Part shown: in pieces, positions 16,321 to 24,779 of the stretch
How the letters are laid out: the number at the start of each line of letters is the position of its first letter
Position numbering within the stretch: the first letter of the stretch is position 1
Assembly (NCBI GenBank): GCA_019694835.1
Contig: JAIBBE010000132.1
Coordinates: 1-64,000, forward strand
DNA length: 64,000 bases
Direction of reading: 5' to 3'
Origin: Fimbriimonadaceae bacterium
GTDB lineage: Bacteria; Armatimonadota; Fimbriimonadia; Fimbriimonadales; Fimbriimonadaceae
Program-made: the position numbers and the translations under genes
The notes under the pieces: model-generated
Database searches by the model: none
What the model was told of the DNA's origin: nothing
Seen by the model: the letters and a program-made list of their open reading frames with translations, nothing else

Positions 16321-17172
16321 ATCCATCCGCTCGAAAGAGTGGCCTGGGGCATGGCCCAGGATAAGGATAAACCTTGGTAACAAGGCAAAAGGGTCGGGCC
16401 CCATCCCGGCCGCCGCGAGAGCGGACCGCTATGCAATCCGAGGCTTCTCAGACTTCCGACCACGTCGGGGGTTGATCCGGAAGGCCGAAACGGGGACCGA
16501 CGGCAAGTGCTGAGGTCCGGCGGGTTTGCGTCCGCGACGTTTCTGCAAAAGGTCCAGGGGTGAAAGCCGAAGAGGAGGGGATTGGGTTCGACCGGACCGC
16601 CGGAAGGGCTCGTCTCCAGTCGCCCGGGTCGCGGGCTCTGCTCAGGCAGAGTACGTTCTCCGAGATGACCGTCTGGTACCCGCGGTGTGGGGAAGGGCAG
16701 GATGGCGCGGCGCATTTTGTGCCTAACAAGGTACGGAACGCCGGACCGCGCGCGTCGTTCGGGAAGGCACATAGCCGAAATGGTAAAGGCATCTGATTGA
16801 CTATCAGAAGTATCTGGGTTCGAATCCCAGTTGCTACGAAGCGAAAGAGCGGTCCGTGTAGAGTGAAAGCAGCCTATTTCCCTCGACTTCGGTCAGGAGG
16901 GAGCGTGAGGGATCTCGCAAGGTCCTTTGCGTATCGTCGTGAAAGTCCGGTTTGCCTGGTCATGCGGGCTTAGCGGGGGTGAGCAGCCCTCGGCCGATGG
17001 AAGCGGCGTAACAGCTCTATGCGATAGAGGGAGCCGAACCTCTGAAAAAAGACGGCGGCTGGGGCGCTTGCCTGGTCACGACGCGAGTCGGGCCCGGCGG
17101 ACCGAGCGGCGAATCGATAATGCCGCCAAAGAGCGACCCGGTCTCGGCCGAAGTCTAGTGCCGAGGCGACCT
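16321..17172 (+). ncRNA. Candidate giant structured noncoding RNA carrying a tRNA-like domain
   Basis: No credible reading frame exists here on either strand, but the plus strand folds densely. Hairpins read directly include: 16343-16360; 16372-16385 with GTAA loop; 16393-16410; 16413-16424 with GAGA loop; 16456-16468; 16525-16549; 16636-16651; 16709-16723; 16879-16902 with C(TTCG)G loop; 17015-17029; 17079-17090 with GCGA loop; 17106-17126; 17140-17171. Longer-range helices: 16447-16455 with 16505-16514, 16517-16523 with 16597-16603, 16676-16680 with 16730-16734, 16742-16749 with 16849-16856. Three GNRA loops and one UUCG loop occur only in the plus reading. The ends are estimates, taken from the upstream terminator, a TTACAAT box and the last hairpin. 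I could not match it to RNase P, tmRNA or group I/II introns; GOLLD/ROOL-class giant RNAs are the nearest concept. Confidence 0.7.
16766..16836 (+). ncRNA. tRNA-like cloverleaf inside the giant RNA
   Basis: Canonical core: U8-A9 (16772-16773), D arm GCC/GGC with GG in the loop, anticodon arm TCTGA-TTGACTA-TCAGA, 5-nt variable loop, and T arm CTGGG-TTCGAAT-CCCAG. The acceptor stem is abnormal: only GGCA/TGCT plus one A-T pair around a bulged C. It continues outward into helices 16756-16761/16837-16843 and 16742-16749/16849-16856 instead of ending in CCA. The anticodon would be GAC (Val) but position 37 is U, unlike normal tRNAs. It therefore looks like a tRNA mimic built into a larger RNA, not a functional tRNA gene. 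Confidence 0.8.
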
Positions 17173-17184
17173 ATTTGGAACGGT

Positions 17185-18123
17185 TCAGCCGACCGTTTCG
17201 GGCGCAGCGACCTTCCGGGCGAAGCGTGCCCCCCACTTCTCCTTCACCATCGCCCACCACGCCGAGACCTCGTCACCGTCATAGAAAGTCACATACATGC
17301 TGCACATCGCGAACGCGAAGAGGGGGATATTCATCGAGTACTCGATATAACCATGCATGAGCAGACCCGCCAGAAGTACCCACTTGCGGAAGGGGCGGTA
17401 GAAGACGAGGGTGCCCAGCGCGAGTTCGGTGAGCAGAGTCCCGTAGGTGGTGATCGCCAAGACGGGCTGCTCACGCATGAAGCCGGGGATGGGGAAGCGC
17501 TCGAACTCACGGAGGAAGGTTGGATACCAAGTCGCCGTGCCGTCGCGCCAGTGACTCCCCTGCCACTTCGCCCAAACCGTCGTTACGTAAATGATCGCGA
17601 CTTGGTATTGAACGAGACGCTGCGGCCACATGCTCATTGCTTCGGGGATGGCCGGTGCCATCCCTTTGCGCAGCCTCAACCAATGATCGACCGAGCAAGC
17701 GGCTCCGCTCGGCCCAACCGCCAGATACACGGCGCAAGCCCTAAGCACCGTGTCCCCGCCATGCAGGATGATCGGGTTGCGGTGATGCAGCGACAGAATG
17801 CCAAGGGCCGTGATGATCGAAGCTGGACGCGTAAACAGACCGATCGCGGTAAACAGCGCCGCCAACGTCACCAAGGCATAGAACGCGGCCACGAGGCGCG
17901 TGTCGGTGACCCCGGCGATCAGATCAAAGCGCGGATTGCCCAACCAACGCTCGGCCACTCGCCACGGGACGTATCCGCGTTCGCTGAACCACGCATCGAA
18001 GTCGATGCCGACCATCACGAAGTTAATGAAAATCAGCGAGCCCATGAGCGCTCGAAACAGGCCGAATGCGACCGGCGACCCATAGCCGAACATCCAACGA
18101 TTGAAGTCCTTGAAGACCTTCAT
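17185..18123 (-). CDS. HTTM-domain integral membrane protein
   Basis: 312 residues with multiple hydrophobic segments, matching the HTTM (vitamin K-dependent gamma-carboxylase-like) family by its pattern. Seen: N-terminal FGLFRALMGSLIFINF, AALFTAIGLFTRPASIITALG, LHHRNPIILHGGDTVLRACAVYLA, and YQVAIIYVTTVWAKWQGSHWRDGTA. Start 18123 overlaps the stop of the upstream partner (ATGA). In this family the reaction is unknown in most bacteria. The gene ends just beside the giant RNA, converging on it. Confidence 0.82.
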   Translation of the reverse strand: MKVFKDFNRWMFGYGSPVAFGLFRALMGSLIFINFVMVGIDFDAWFSERGYVPWRVAERWLGNPRFDLIAGVTDTRLVAAFYALVTLAALFTAIGLFTRPASIITALGILSLHHRNPIILHGGDTVLRACAVYLAVGPSGAACSVDHWLRLRKGMAPAIPEAMSMWPQRLVQYQVAIIYVTTVWAKWQGSHWRDGTATWYPTFLREFERFPIPGFMREQPVLAITTYGTLLTELALGTLVFYRPFRKWVLLAGLLMHGYIEYSMNIPLFAFAMCSMYVTFYDGDEVSAWWAMVKEKWGARFARKVAAPETVG

Positions 18124-18758
18124 GGACCCGCCTGCTCCTTCACCTTCGCCTGGTCCACGACGTGGGTGTAGTAGTTGTAGATGTTGTAGTCGTCCTTGGG
18201 AGGTGTCGGGTAGTCCGGAATGCGTCGCCAGTGACGCCGGAGGATGACTTTGGCTGGCATCTTCCCTTGCCGCTCGTAAACTTCGAGCGCGATGCGCTGG
18301 GCAAACACGGGCCAGAGCCACTGCTCACTTTCGCTGTGAGCGCGCTCGAGGAACTTGCGGTACCGCTCTTTGATGTACTTCTCGGGAATCGAGTAGTCGT
18401 ATACGCGCGGATACTGGTACAGACCCTTCGTTCCGTCGGCGTACTCGATTTCTGCATCTGCCCAGACATCGAGGTTGCTCGGATTGGGCGCGAACATGTC
18501 CCAGTACTGCCAGAAGCCGGTCTTGGTCAGATACAGCGAGAGCGGCGACTTCTTCAGGTACTGCCGGTTCTTAACGAGGATCCAGTCGGTGCCGAACGGA
18601 GGCGTAGCTGTCTTCAGAAGGGGACTGTCCGGCTCGTCCGACCAAATCTTGAGGCGGTCGGGCGGATCAGGGATCGACCAGAACGTGATGGCGAACATGT
18701 GGAAGAGGACCAAGACCTTGATCCACCACTTGACGCCAGCATCCCTCGCATCCTCCAT
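18120..18758 (-). CDS. Membrane-anchored partner of the HTTM protein
   Basis: 212 residues with one N-terminal membrane helix (KVLVLFHMFAITFWSI, about residues 13-28), then a soluble domain with FWQYWDMFAPNPSNLDVWAD and many aromatic and charged residues. The first half, including W-D-M-F-A-P-N-P, is a pattern found in proteins encoded beside HTTM genes (family knowledge). It is coupled to the HTTM gene by a 4-bp overlap. TAAGAT lies 8 nt before the ATG with no SD. Function unknown; probably acts in complex with the HTTM protein. Confidence 0.72.
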   Translation of the reverse strand: MEDARDAGVKWWIKVLVLFHMFAITFWSIPDPPDRLKIWSDEPDSPLLKTATPPFGTDWILVKNRQYLKKSPLSLYLTKTGFWQYWDMFAPNPSNLDVWADAEIEYADGTKGLYQYPRVYDYSIPEKYIKERYRKFLERAHSESEQWLWPVFAQRIALEVYERQGKMPAKVILRRHWRRIPDYPTPPKDDYNIYNYYTHVVDQAKVKEQAGP

Positions 18759-18847
18759 TGCGTTCGATCTTACCGAACAGCCTTCGCTGGCGCATGTCCT
18801 CGAAAGGGGCTACGAGCGTCTCACTGCGGTCGCAGCCAGCAGGGACT

Positions 18848-20080
18848 TTAGGGCGTCATGTCGAACACCACGACTTCCTGCGTCGCCTGAGAGACCATCG
18901 TGGGTCCGGGGAGGTAGTACTTCTTTCGGTCTGCGTTCGCTGGTCGCCAGACGTGATAGAGCCCAATGTTCCCGCTCTGGCGCACGGTCAAAACCGTAAA
19001 GCCGTAATACGGTGCGCCCATCGCCTGCCACTGAGGGGGTGCGGGCGTACCGGCGAACCAATTCGATTCGAGTTCGCTGCCCGCATTGCCGACGACGAAC
19101 TGTTGGATCGTCGTGGTACCTGAAGTAATCGGGTTGGAGGTCCACAGGTGGGCGTGGGCGGCGAGGTAGCAGGCGAACTTGGGCTGCCCGGCGAGGAACG
19201 TCACGAGCTGACTGCTGAGACCCGGGTCGACCGGCAATTCACCCGCGTTCGGCACCCCTGTCAGTGGTCGATGACCCATCATAATGATCGCCTTGGTCTG
19301 GCTGTCCGCAGCAGCCGCGGTGATGTCGGCCTTGATCCAGTTCAGCGGAATCCACGCTGCCGTTTTGTAGTTGGAATTCAAAGGCGAAGTGACCGTATTC
19401 TGAGTGTCGGTATTGACGATCACGAAGTGGATCTTCATCGACTGTCCGCCGATCGTGAAGCTCTGGTCGAAGGAGTAGCTCATCTTCGAATCGTCGAACA
19501 TCAGATTGTCAGCCGGATAGCTGGTTGGGGTCGGGCCGTTGCCGGAGTTCGCGTTGAAGCCGTTGGTCGTCACCCACGACTGCCAGATCGCCTGAGTTGG
19601 TGGGTTTGGAAACTCGCCCGGCTCTCCGCCTCCAGTCGACTGGAGCATCTCGTGGTTGCCCGGAATTCCGATCATCGGCACCGGGATAAGGCTCTTGAAC
19701 GCCGACGCCCAGGCGTTGAGCTGGGTCTGGAGGGTGGTGCCGTCATCGATCGCCTCGTTGTCGACAATATCGCCCGCGTTGAAGAGGTAGTTCGGCTTGA
19801 TCGGCACGAGGGTCGAATTGACGAGGTCGGTGAAGGTTTGTTTGAGCTGAGGAACGTTGGCGGTGCTGCCATTTGCCAGCGGGTCCTTCGACTGGTCGCT
19901 TGCGGAGATGCGATTGCAGCCGATGAAGGCGTACGTCGCCAAAAGTGGGTCGCTCGGAGAAGCGAGGGCCTTGTTCAGCAGGTTCGGGTGCGGGTGAACC
20001 TTGGTTTTCGGCGCAGGTTGGGTGGAACTGCCGCCACATCCCATCAAGACGACCGCGAGGGCCCAAAGCAAACTCTTCAT
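18848..20080 (-). CDS. Metallophosphoesterase lipoprotein
   Basis: 410 residues. Seen: a lipoprotein signal (LLWALAVVLMGCG, Cys about 15), then calcineurin-like metallophosphoesterase motifs NAGDIVD, GIPGNHE, MGHRPL and AAHAHLW. The usual first motif (DxH) is replaced by FIGCN, so metal binding may be altered. It is probably an envelope-facing phosphoesterase or nuclease of unknown substrate. TAGGAT ends 6 nt before the ATG, so leaderless expression is predicted. Confidence 0.83.
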   Translation of the reverse strand: MKSLLWALAVVLMGCGGSSTQPAPKTKVHPHPNLLNKALASPSDPLLATYAFIGCNRISASDQSKDPLANGSTANVPQLKQTFTDLVNSTLVPIKPNYLFNAGDIVDNEAIDDGTTLQTQLNAWASAFKSLIPVPMIGIPGNHEMLQSTGGGEPGEFPNPPTQAIWQSWVTTNGFNANSGNGPTPTSYPADNLMFDDSKMSYSFDQSFTIGGQSMKIHFVIVNTDTQNTVTSPLNSNYKTAAWIPLNWIKADITAAAADSQTKAIIMMGHRPLTGVPNAGELPVDPGLSSQLVTFLAGQPKFACYLAAHAHLWTSNPITSGTTTIQQFVVGNAGSELESNWFAGTPAPPQWQAMGAPYYGFTVLTVRQSGNIGLYHVWRPANADRKKYYLPGPTMVSQATQEVVVFDMTP

Positions 20081-20191
20081 GGGCCTATCCTACTCCCATC
20101 GACTGGGTTCAGGTGTCGTTTGGATAAGGCGTAGAGGTCATATGAGTCGTATTGGTCGGCGGCGAATCTCGGTTAAGCGGCAAAATAGGCC

Positions 20192-21589
20192 ATGTCCGAC
20201 CCAAACGTCGCTCGACTCCAGGCTTGGCTCGTCGAGCACGAAACCGAGCTCCTCGACACCTACCGCGAACTGCTTCGATTCCCCTCTATCGAATCCGACG
20301 CCGAGCCAGGCGCACCCTTCGGGAAGGAGAACCGGGCTGCGCTGGACTTCATGCTTTCGCTGGGATCGAAGTGGGGGATGACCACCAAGAACCTCGAGGG
20401 ATATGCCGGATACGCGGAGTTTGGGTCCGGAGAACGGCTGGTCATGAGCCTGGGTCACCTCGATGTGGTTCCGGTAGGTCCGGGCTGGAAGCACGGGCCG
20501 TTCGATGCGGACATCGATGAAGGGTATGTCTATGCTCGCGGCGCTGTCGACGACAAGGGTCCGACGATTGCCTCGTTCTTCGCTGCGCGGGCGATCAAGG
20601 AGTGCTTCCCCGAAGTCCCGGCCCGCATCCGCAGCGTTTTCGGATGCGACGAGGAATCGGGCTTCAAGTGCATCGAACGTTATGTCCAGACCGAAGAGGC
20701 GCCGACCTTTGGCATCGCCCCGGACTCGGGCTGGCCGCTCTATCATGCGGAGAAAGGCATCGCGAACTTCGTCGTCGAGGTTGAACCGGTCGAGGGCGAA
20801 ATGGCCTTGCTGGAGATCAACGGCGGCCAACGACCCAACATCGTCATCGATTCGTGTCAAGCCAGAATTCGAGTCGCCGCATCCGCCCGCAAGCACGTCG
20901 ATGAGAAACTCGCTGACAGCTGGGATCGAAATTTGGAGTTCGCCTGGGAAGGAGATGTCCTGAGCATCAAAGCGATCGGCAAGGCCGCCCATGGCTCGGA
21001 ACCGTTCGGCGGCGATTCAGCCGCGATTCGGATCTTCCGATTCCTGAAGGAAATCAGTCCAATCTCGACTGGAAAGGTTTACGACGACTTGTTCGAAACC
21101 TGCCACATCGGAGGCGGCGGACTCGGGATTTCGGGTGCGGATGACGTCAGCAAAGGATTGACCTGCAACGTGGGCATCGTGACCTCGGACAAAGGCCGCA
21201 TTCAGATGACATTCAACGTCCGATACCCGGTGACCTGGAAGGGCAACGATGTTCGAGATCGGGTTCTGCAGGCGCTGACCGAAAAGCCTTACGCCTGTGC
21301 ATTGGCCGACTTCAACGACAGCCCGCCCCTCTACTTCCCCTTGGATCACCCGCTCGTGAAGGCCATTTGCGAGGTCTATGCCGAGGAGTCGGGTGAGAAT
21401 CCGAAGCCGGGTGTCATGGGCGGAGGAACCTATGCCCGAGCGGTACCCAACACGGTCAGCATCGGCACCGGCTGGGAAGGCGACGGCCACGCCCACGAAA
21501 CCGACGAGCGGCTGAAGATCGACCATCTTTACAAGATGAGCCGGATCTACGCGCACATCTTGTACCGCTTGGCGACCATGTCTGTGTAA
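20192..21589 (+). CDS. M20-family dipeptidase (PepV/Sapep-like)
   Basis: 465-residue zinc peptidase of the M20 family. Seen: the zinc-ligand motif GHLDVVPVG, GAVDDKGP with the metal-bridging Asp, DEESGF (general base Glu), and a late HETDE ligand motif. The wording GWKHGPFD(A) and length fit PepV/Sapep dipeptidases; carboxypeptidase relatives cannot be excluded. CAAAAT-AGGCC-ATG precedes it with no SD. The gene to its right starts 10 bp after the stop. Confidence 0.88.
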   Translation: MSDPNVARLQAWLVEHETELLDTYRELLRFPSIESDAEPGAPFGKENRAALDFMLSLGSKWGMTTKNLEGYAGYAEFGSGERLVMSLGHLDVVPVGPGWKHGPFDADIDEGYVYARGAVDDKGPTIASFFAARAIKECFPEVPARIRSVFGCDEESGFKCIERYVQTEEAPTFGIAPDSGWPLYHAEKGIANFVVEVEPVEGEMALLEINGGQRPNIVIDSCQARIRVAASARKHVDEKLADSWDRNLEFAWEGDVLSIKAIGKAAHGSEPFGGDSAAIRIFRFLKEISPISTGKVYDDLFETCHIGGGGLGISGADDVSKGLTCNVGIVTSDKGRIQMTFNVRYPVTWKGNDVRDRVLQALTEKPYACALADFNDSPPLYFPLDHPLVKAICEVYAEESGENPKPGVMGGGTYARAVPNTVSIGTGWEGDGHAHETDERLKIDHLYKMSRIYAHILYRLATMSV

Positions 21590-21599
21590 ACTCACCGCC

Positions 21600-22586
21600 A
21601 TGCCCGATTCCGCCGAAAAGGCGCAGCAATGCGTGGCAGCCGTCGAAGAAGCGATCAGCCGCGCCGTGAAGGCAGCGGGCGGCGACACCACGGCCATCAA
21701 ACCGAACCACCGGGTACCCTTCCATTGGCCCCCGCACCCGGTCGCGCCGAGCTACCACATCATCGAAAGCGACTGGACCGGCGAGGCTTTCGTTGAAGTA
21801 GATGGCGTTCAGCATCCGATCAAAGTGGCGCGTACACCCTATGGAGTTTTCGGTCGCTGCGACCGCTACTGGGTGGACGCTCGCGGCGAGTCCCTGCACG
21901 AGATGCTTCGGGAGTTGGAAAACCGGTGCGCCCCGCTCCTGGCTCGGCAAAAGATCATCGCCGAGACGCTCGGGCAACCGGGTCGTTTCGGGGGGAGCTT
22001 CTCCGATCTAGGTCCCGCCGATTGGGTTCGGCTGCTGTACTGCGTCGACCGAGATGTGGCCAACGAGGCCCGTTCGCGGATCGAGACCTACGCTAGCTCG
22101 AAGATCTTCGGACCTGCCCTCATCCGGATCCTTCAGGACGATCGACACCCGCATCGACGGATCGCCCAATGGTGCGTCCTCGACCTTTTCGAGGACCTCA
22201 GCAGTTTCTGTCCCGACCCCGAGTCACAGCATCAGGCCATCCTCGCAATCCGCAACCTCATCTGGAACGCCCCGGACGACTACGCGCGGACCATTTACAA
22301 AGCAGGAGTGGTGCTTGGGGGCCATGTCTCGAACGAGCCTGCTGCTGACGCCCTCATCGAGTGCTTCCGCGCGCCGAGCCGGATCGGTCGGCGGAGTGCA
22401 GTTCATGCGTCTTTCCATCTCGCCGAATGGCTTCCTGCGCGACGAGAGCAGATTATTGAGAGCCTGAATTGGGTTGCCGCCAACGATCCCGAACCTGCCA
22501 TGCGTGAGTTCGCGGCATCGATCGCTCGCGACATCCTCGCCGGTGAAGTCGATCACATGATGGAGCCGGTCTTCGACGGGGAGTAG
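21600..22586 (+). CDS. Hypothetical protein, helical-repeat C-terminus
   Basis: 328 residues without signal or membrane segments. The N-terminal half (about 1-140) mixes beta strands with HxVPFHWPPHPVAPSYHI; the C-terminal half (about 150-310) is alpha-helical with HEAT-like periodicity (VLDLFEDLSSF, AILAIRNLIWNA, SAVHASFHLAEWL). I do not recognise the family. It starts 10 bp after the M20 peptidase and may be co-transcribed. Confidence 0.65.
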   Translation: MPDSAEKAQQCVAAVEEAISRAVKAAGGDTTAIKPNHRVPFHWPPHPVAPSYHIIESDWTGEAFVEVDGVQHPIKVARTPYGVFGRCDRYWVDARGESLHEMLRELENRCAPLLARQKIIAETLGQPGRFGGSFSDLGPADWVRLLYCVDRDVANEARSRIETYASSKIFGPALIRILQDDRHPHRRIAQWCVLDLFEDLSSFCPDPESQHQAILAIRNLIWNAPDDYARTIYKAGVVLGGHVSNEPAADALIECFRAPSRIGRRSAVHASFHLAEWLPARREQIIESLNWVAANDPEPAMREFAASIARDILAGEVDHMMEPVFDGE

Positions 22587-22617
22587 GTCCAGGGGGAATC
22601 CGCGGTATAACCGCCCA

Positions 22618-23217
22618 GTGAGCCGCTTCTTGATCCTTACATTGCTGTTGGCGGCCGTCGTCCCGGCCCCGGCTGAGCGGCTGATCTTGATTCCCACGGG
22701 CAAGAAGCTGCCTCAGAATGAACTGCGTGGTGAAGTCATGTTCGGAGGGAAGCCAGATTTCACGCAGGGCTTCATCGGCATGGGAATTGGGCTCCAGTTC
22801 GACGCCGAACTCATTTATGAGCGGTTCTCGCCAAACCCCCAGATAGGCTCGTTCAACTTTTCCTACAACTACATCACACCAGTCACCGATCTCTCACCTG
22901 GGATCAGCGTTGGGGTTCGCGACGCGATGAATCGGACGGCGGATGGCAGAGCCTTCTACCTGGCCACGACCTATCGGGTTGCCAGCGACAGCAACACTCC
23001 GGCCGAGTTTACGCTCGGTGCCGGGACCCAAAGCCTGCGAGGCTTTTTCGTCGGGGCGATGCTGCCACTGGGCGATCGAATCCGCCTGCTGGGCGAACAC
23101 GACAGCTTTCGCTGGACGGCTGGCGTCGAGTTTCGACCCTTCCGAGGAATCTCGCTCAAAGCCCTCTTTCGCCAGGACCGAACGTTCATGAGCGTGGGCT
23201 ACTCCGTCCGCTTTTAG
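22618..23217 (+). CDS. Exported beta-barrel-like hypothetical protein
   Basis: 199 residues from a GTG start. TATAAC lies 6 nt upstream. Seen: an N-terminal signal peptide (MSRFLILTLLLAAVVPAPA), then repeated amphipathic beta strands with aromatic girdle residues (ISVGVRDAMN, AEFTLGAGTQS, FMSVGYSVRF) and a C-terminal Phe. These features suggest a small outer-membrane barrel. No homologue is recognised. Confidence 0.65.
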   Translation: MSRFLILTLLLAAVVPAPAERLILIPTGKKLPQNELRGEVMFGGKPDFTQGFIGMGIGLQFDAELIYERFSPNPQIGSFNFSYNYITPVTDLSPGISVGVRDAMNRTADGRAFYLATTYRVASDSNTPAEFTLGAGTQSLRGFFVGAMLPLGDRIRLLGEHDSFRWTAGVEFRPFRGISLKALFRQDRTFMSVGYSVRF

Positions 23218-23225
23218 CGTCGACC

Positions 23226-23241
23226 TATGACCGAGGTCATA
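23226..23241. promoter_or_regulatory. TATGACC-N2-GGTCATA palindrome upstream of the NnrS-like gene
   Basis: A 16-bp inverted repeat with perfect 7-bp arms located 34 bp before the preferred ATG. It looks like an operator. No regulator gene is adjacent, so the cognate protein is unknown. Confidence 0.6.
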
Positions 23242-23274
23242 GGAATGGCCAGCCTGACTGGGCATGCTCATCGT

Positions 23275-24639
23275 ATGAGCCAGCGGCCCCTAACGATGCT
23301 GCGAATCGTGCCATCCCCTGCTCCTAACCGGAACGCACGCGCCGATGTTTCGATCTATCGCCCGTTCTTCCTCGCCGGAATCTTGACGGTACTGACGGCA
23401 GGTTGCCTCCTCGGGGCGATTGCCCTGGCCGGGATCGCGCTCAACGGGACGTACACCGCTTCGGCGTGGACGCCGTACATCCTCGCCCACGCGAATTCGC
23501 AGCTCTTTGGATGGGTCGGGTTCTTCATCATGGGTTTTGCGCTGCAGCAGCATGCGCCCTCAATGGCCAAGGCCAAGGTTTTCCATCGCCTCGCGTACAC
23601 CTCGCTCGGATTGATGGGCGCCGGAATCGCCTTGCGGTTCGTGGCGGAGCCGATGGCGCGGGTTGACCGTGGGCTTTGGGTACCGGTCGGCGTCGTGGCC
23701 TGCCTGATGCAGTTCGTCGCGGTTCTGCTCTTCCTCTACAACTCTGGAGCCAATCGGCACCGGTCGGGCAAGGGACTCACCTGGCAGACTACGTTCGTCT
23801 TTGCCTCGCTGTTCTGGCTGACGGTTGTCTCGGCGGTGGAACCCGTCGTCTTCGCCATGACCCACCAGGCGAGCGCGCAGGACTCCACCGTTTTCATCGC
23901 CAAGTGGTTCGCGCCCTACCGCGAAACCCAGTTCCTCGGCTTCGTCGCGATGATGGTCTTCGGGGTTTCGCTCACCAAGTTCAGCACCTGCTTTGGCTTC
24001 CGCGCCGCTCTGCCCTCGTGGGGACTGGCGGGGTTCGGGCTATGGACCCTCGGCCTGATCTCTCGCACTACCGGCTGGGTCGTTTACTTCGAATCGGGAC
24101 TGGAGTGGGGTCACGGAATCTGGTTCCGGTTGGGCGGCATCTTGCTGGCGCTGGGTGCGGCGTGCGTCGTCGTGTCGCTGGGCGTCTTTGAGCGTTTCAG
24201 TGAGTCTTACCGTTCCCATAAGTTCATCCGGGCCGCGTTTGGGTGGCTCCTCGCGGCCGGTGGACTTCTCGCGCTAGAGCCCTATCACCTGATGGCCATC
24301 AACGCGCCCTTCTCGCACGCGTTCACCGGCGCGATCCGTCATGCCGTGACGGTCGGATTCATCTCGCAGATGATCGTCGGCGTCAGCTTCCACGTCGCGT
24401 CACGAATGAACGGAATCGATGATCGGCAGCTCCCGCGACTGTGGACGGTCTTCTGGCTCCTGAACCTCGGCAACGCTGCTCGAGTCGGCCTCGAAATCGC
24501 TACCGATTACGCGCCTTCCGCGTTCCTGCCGATGGGTGCGACTGGCTTCGTGGAGCTCACGGGTCTTGCGATTTGGGCGGTGACGATGGTCCGAGTGATG
24601 GTTTGGCGGAAGGTGGGGAATGTTGCTTATGCCTGCTGA
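23275..24639 (+). CDS. NnrS-family multi-pass membrane protein
   Basis: 454 residues with about twelve membrane helices. Seen: conserved His in HANSQLFGWVGFFIMGFALQ (stated as the pattern H-x-x-x-Q-x-F-G-W) and RHAVTVGFISQMIVGVS. These resemble NnrS, a heme/copper membrane protein linked to nitric oxide stress and denitrification. A longer frame begins within the operator-like palindrome at 23227, so I prefer ATG 23275; ATG 23296 is also possible. A palindrome just upstream suggests repression or activation by a dimeric regulator. Confidence 0.72.
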   Translation: MSQRPLTMLRIVPSPAPNRNARADVSIYRPFFLAGILTVLTAGCLLGAIALAGIALNGTYTASAWTPYILAHANSQLFGWVGFFIMGFALQQHAPSMAKAKVFHRLAYTSLGLMGAGIALRFVAEPMARVDRGLWVPVGVVACLMQFVAVLLFLYNSGANRHRSGKGLTWQTTFVFASLFWLTVVSAVEPVVFAMTHQASAQDSTVFIAKWFAPYRETQFLGFVAMMVFGVSLTKFSTCFGFRAALPSWGLAGFGLWTLGLISRTTGWVVYFESGLEWGHGIWFRLGGILLALGAACVVVSLGVFERFSESYRSHKFIRAAFGWLLAAGGLLALEPYHLMAINAPFSHAFTGAIRHAVTVGFISQMIVGVSFHVASRMNGIDDRQLPRLWTVFWLLNLGNAARVGLEIATDYAPSAFLPMGATGFVELTGLAIWAVTMVRVMVWRKVGNVAYAC

Positions 24640-24651
24640 TGTCGCCAATTC

Positions 24652-24723
24652 GTACCGCTGGCATCCTCCCGGCTTCCCTGTGCAATCACTCCGCAGGCGG
24701 TGCCGGCAGGATGCCAGCGGTAC
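24652..24723. repeat. Family A palindromic element (variant)
   Basis: CCGCTGGCATCCTCCCGGC and its near-complement 20-30 bp on (CCGGCAGGATGCCAGCGG) form a stem-loop in the gap after the NnrS-like gene. This sub-family has ATCCT where other copies have GTCCC. Confidence 0.75.
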
Positions 24724-24779
24724 GGCCAGGCAAGCTCCCTGCGAGTCATTTGAACACAACAGATACACTGGCTAAGGAC

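Noticed and set aside
16766..16836. A normal tRNA-Val(GAC) gene
   Set aside because: The core is canonical but the acceptor stem is broken, position 37 is U and the ends pair into a longer helix, so it is annotated as a tRNA-like domain instead.
16321..17172. RNase P RNA, tmRNA or a group I/II intron
   Set aside because: GTGAAAGTCCGG slightly recalls RNase P and group II domain V, but the other conserved core segments, an intron-encoded protein and exon context are missing.
16927..18171. Rightward 414-codon frame
   Set aside because: It runs through the structured RNA and antisense to the HTTM gene, has Arg/His-rich composition and no domain.
23227..23274. Longer N-terminus of the NnrS-like protein from ATG 23227
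   Set aside because: This start lies inside the operator-like palindrome and adds non-hydrophobic residues; the later ATG is more plausible.
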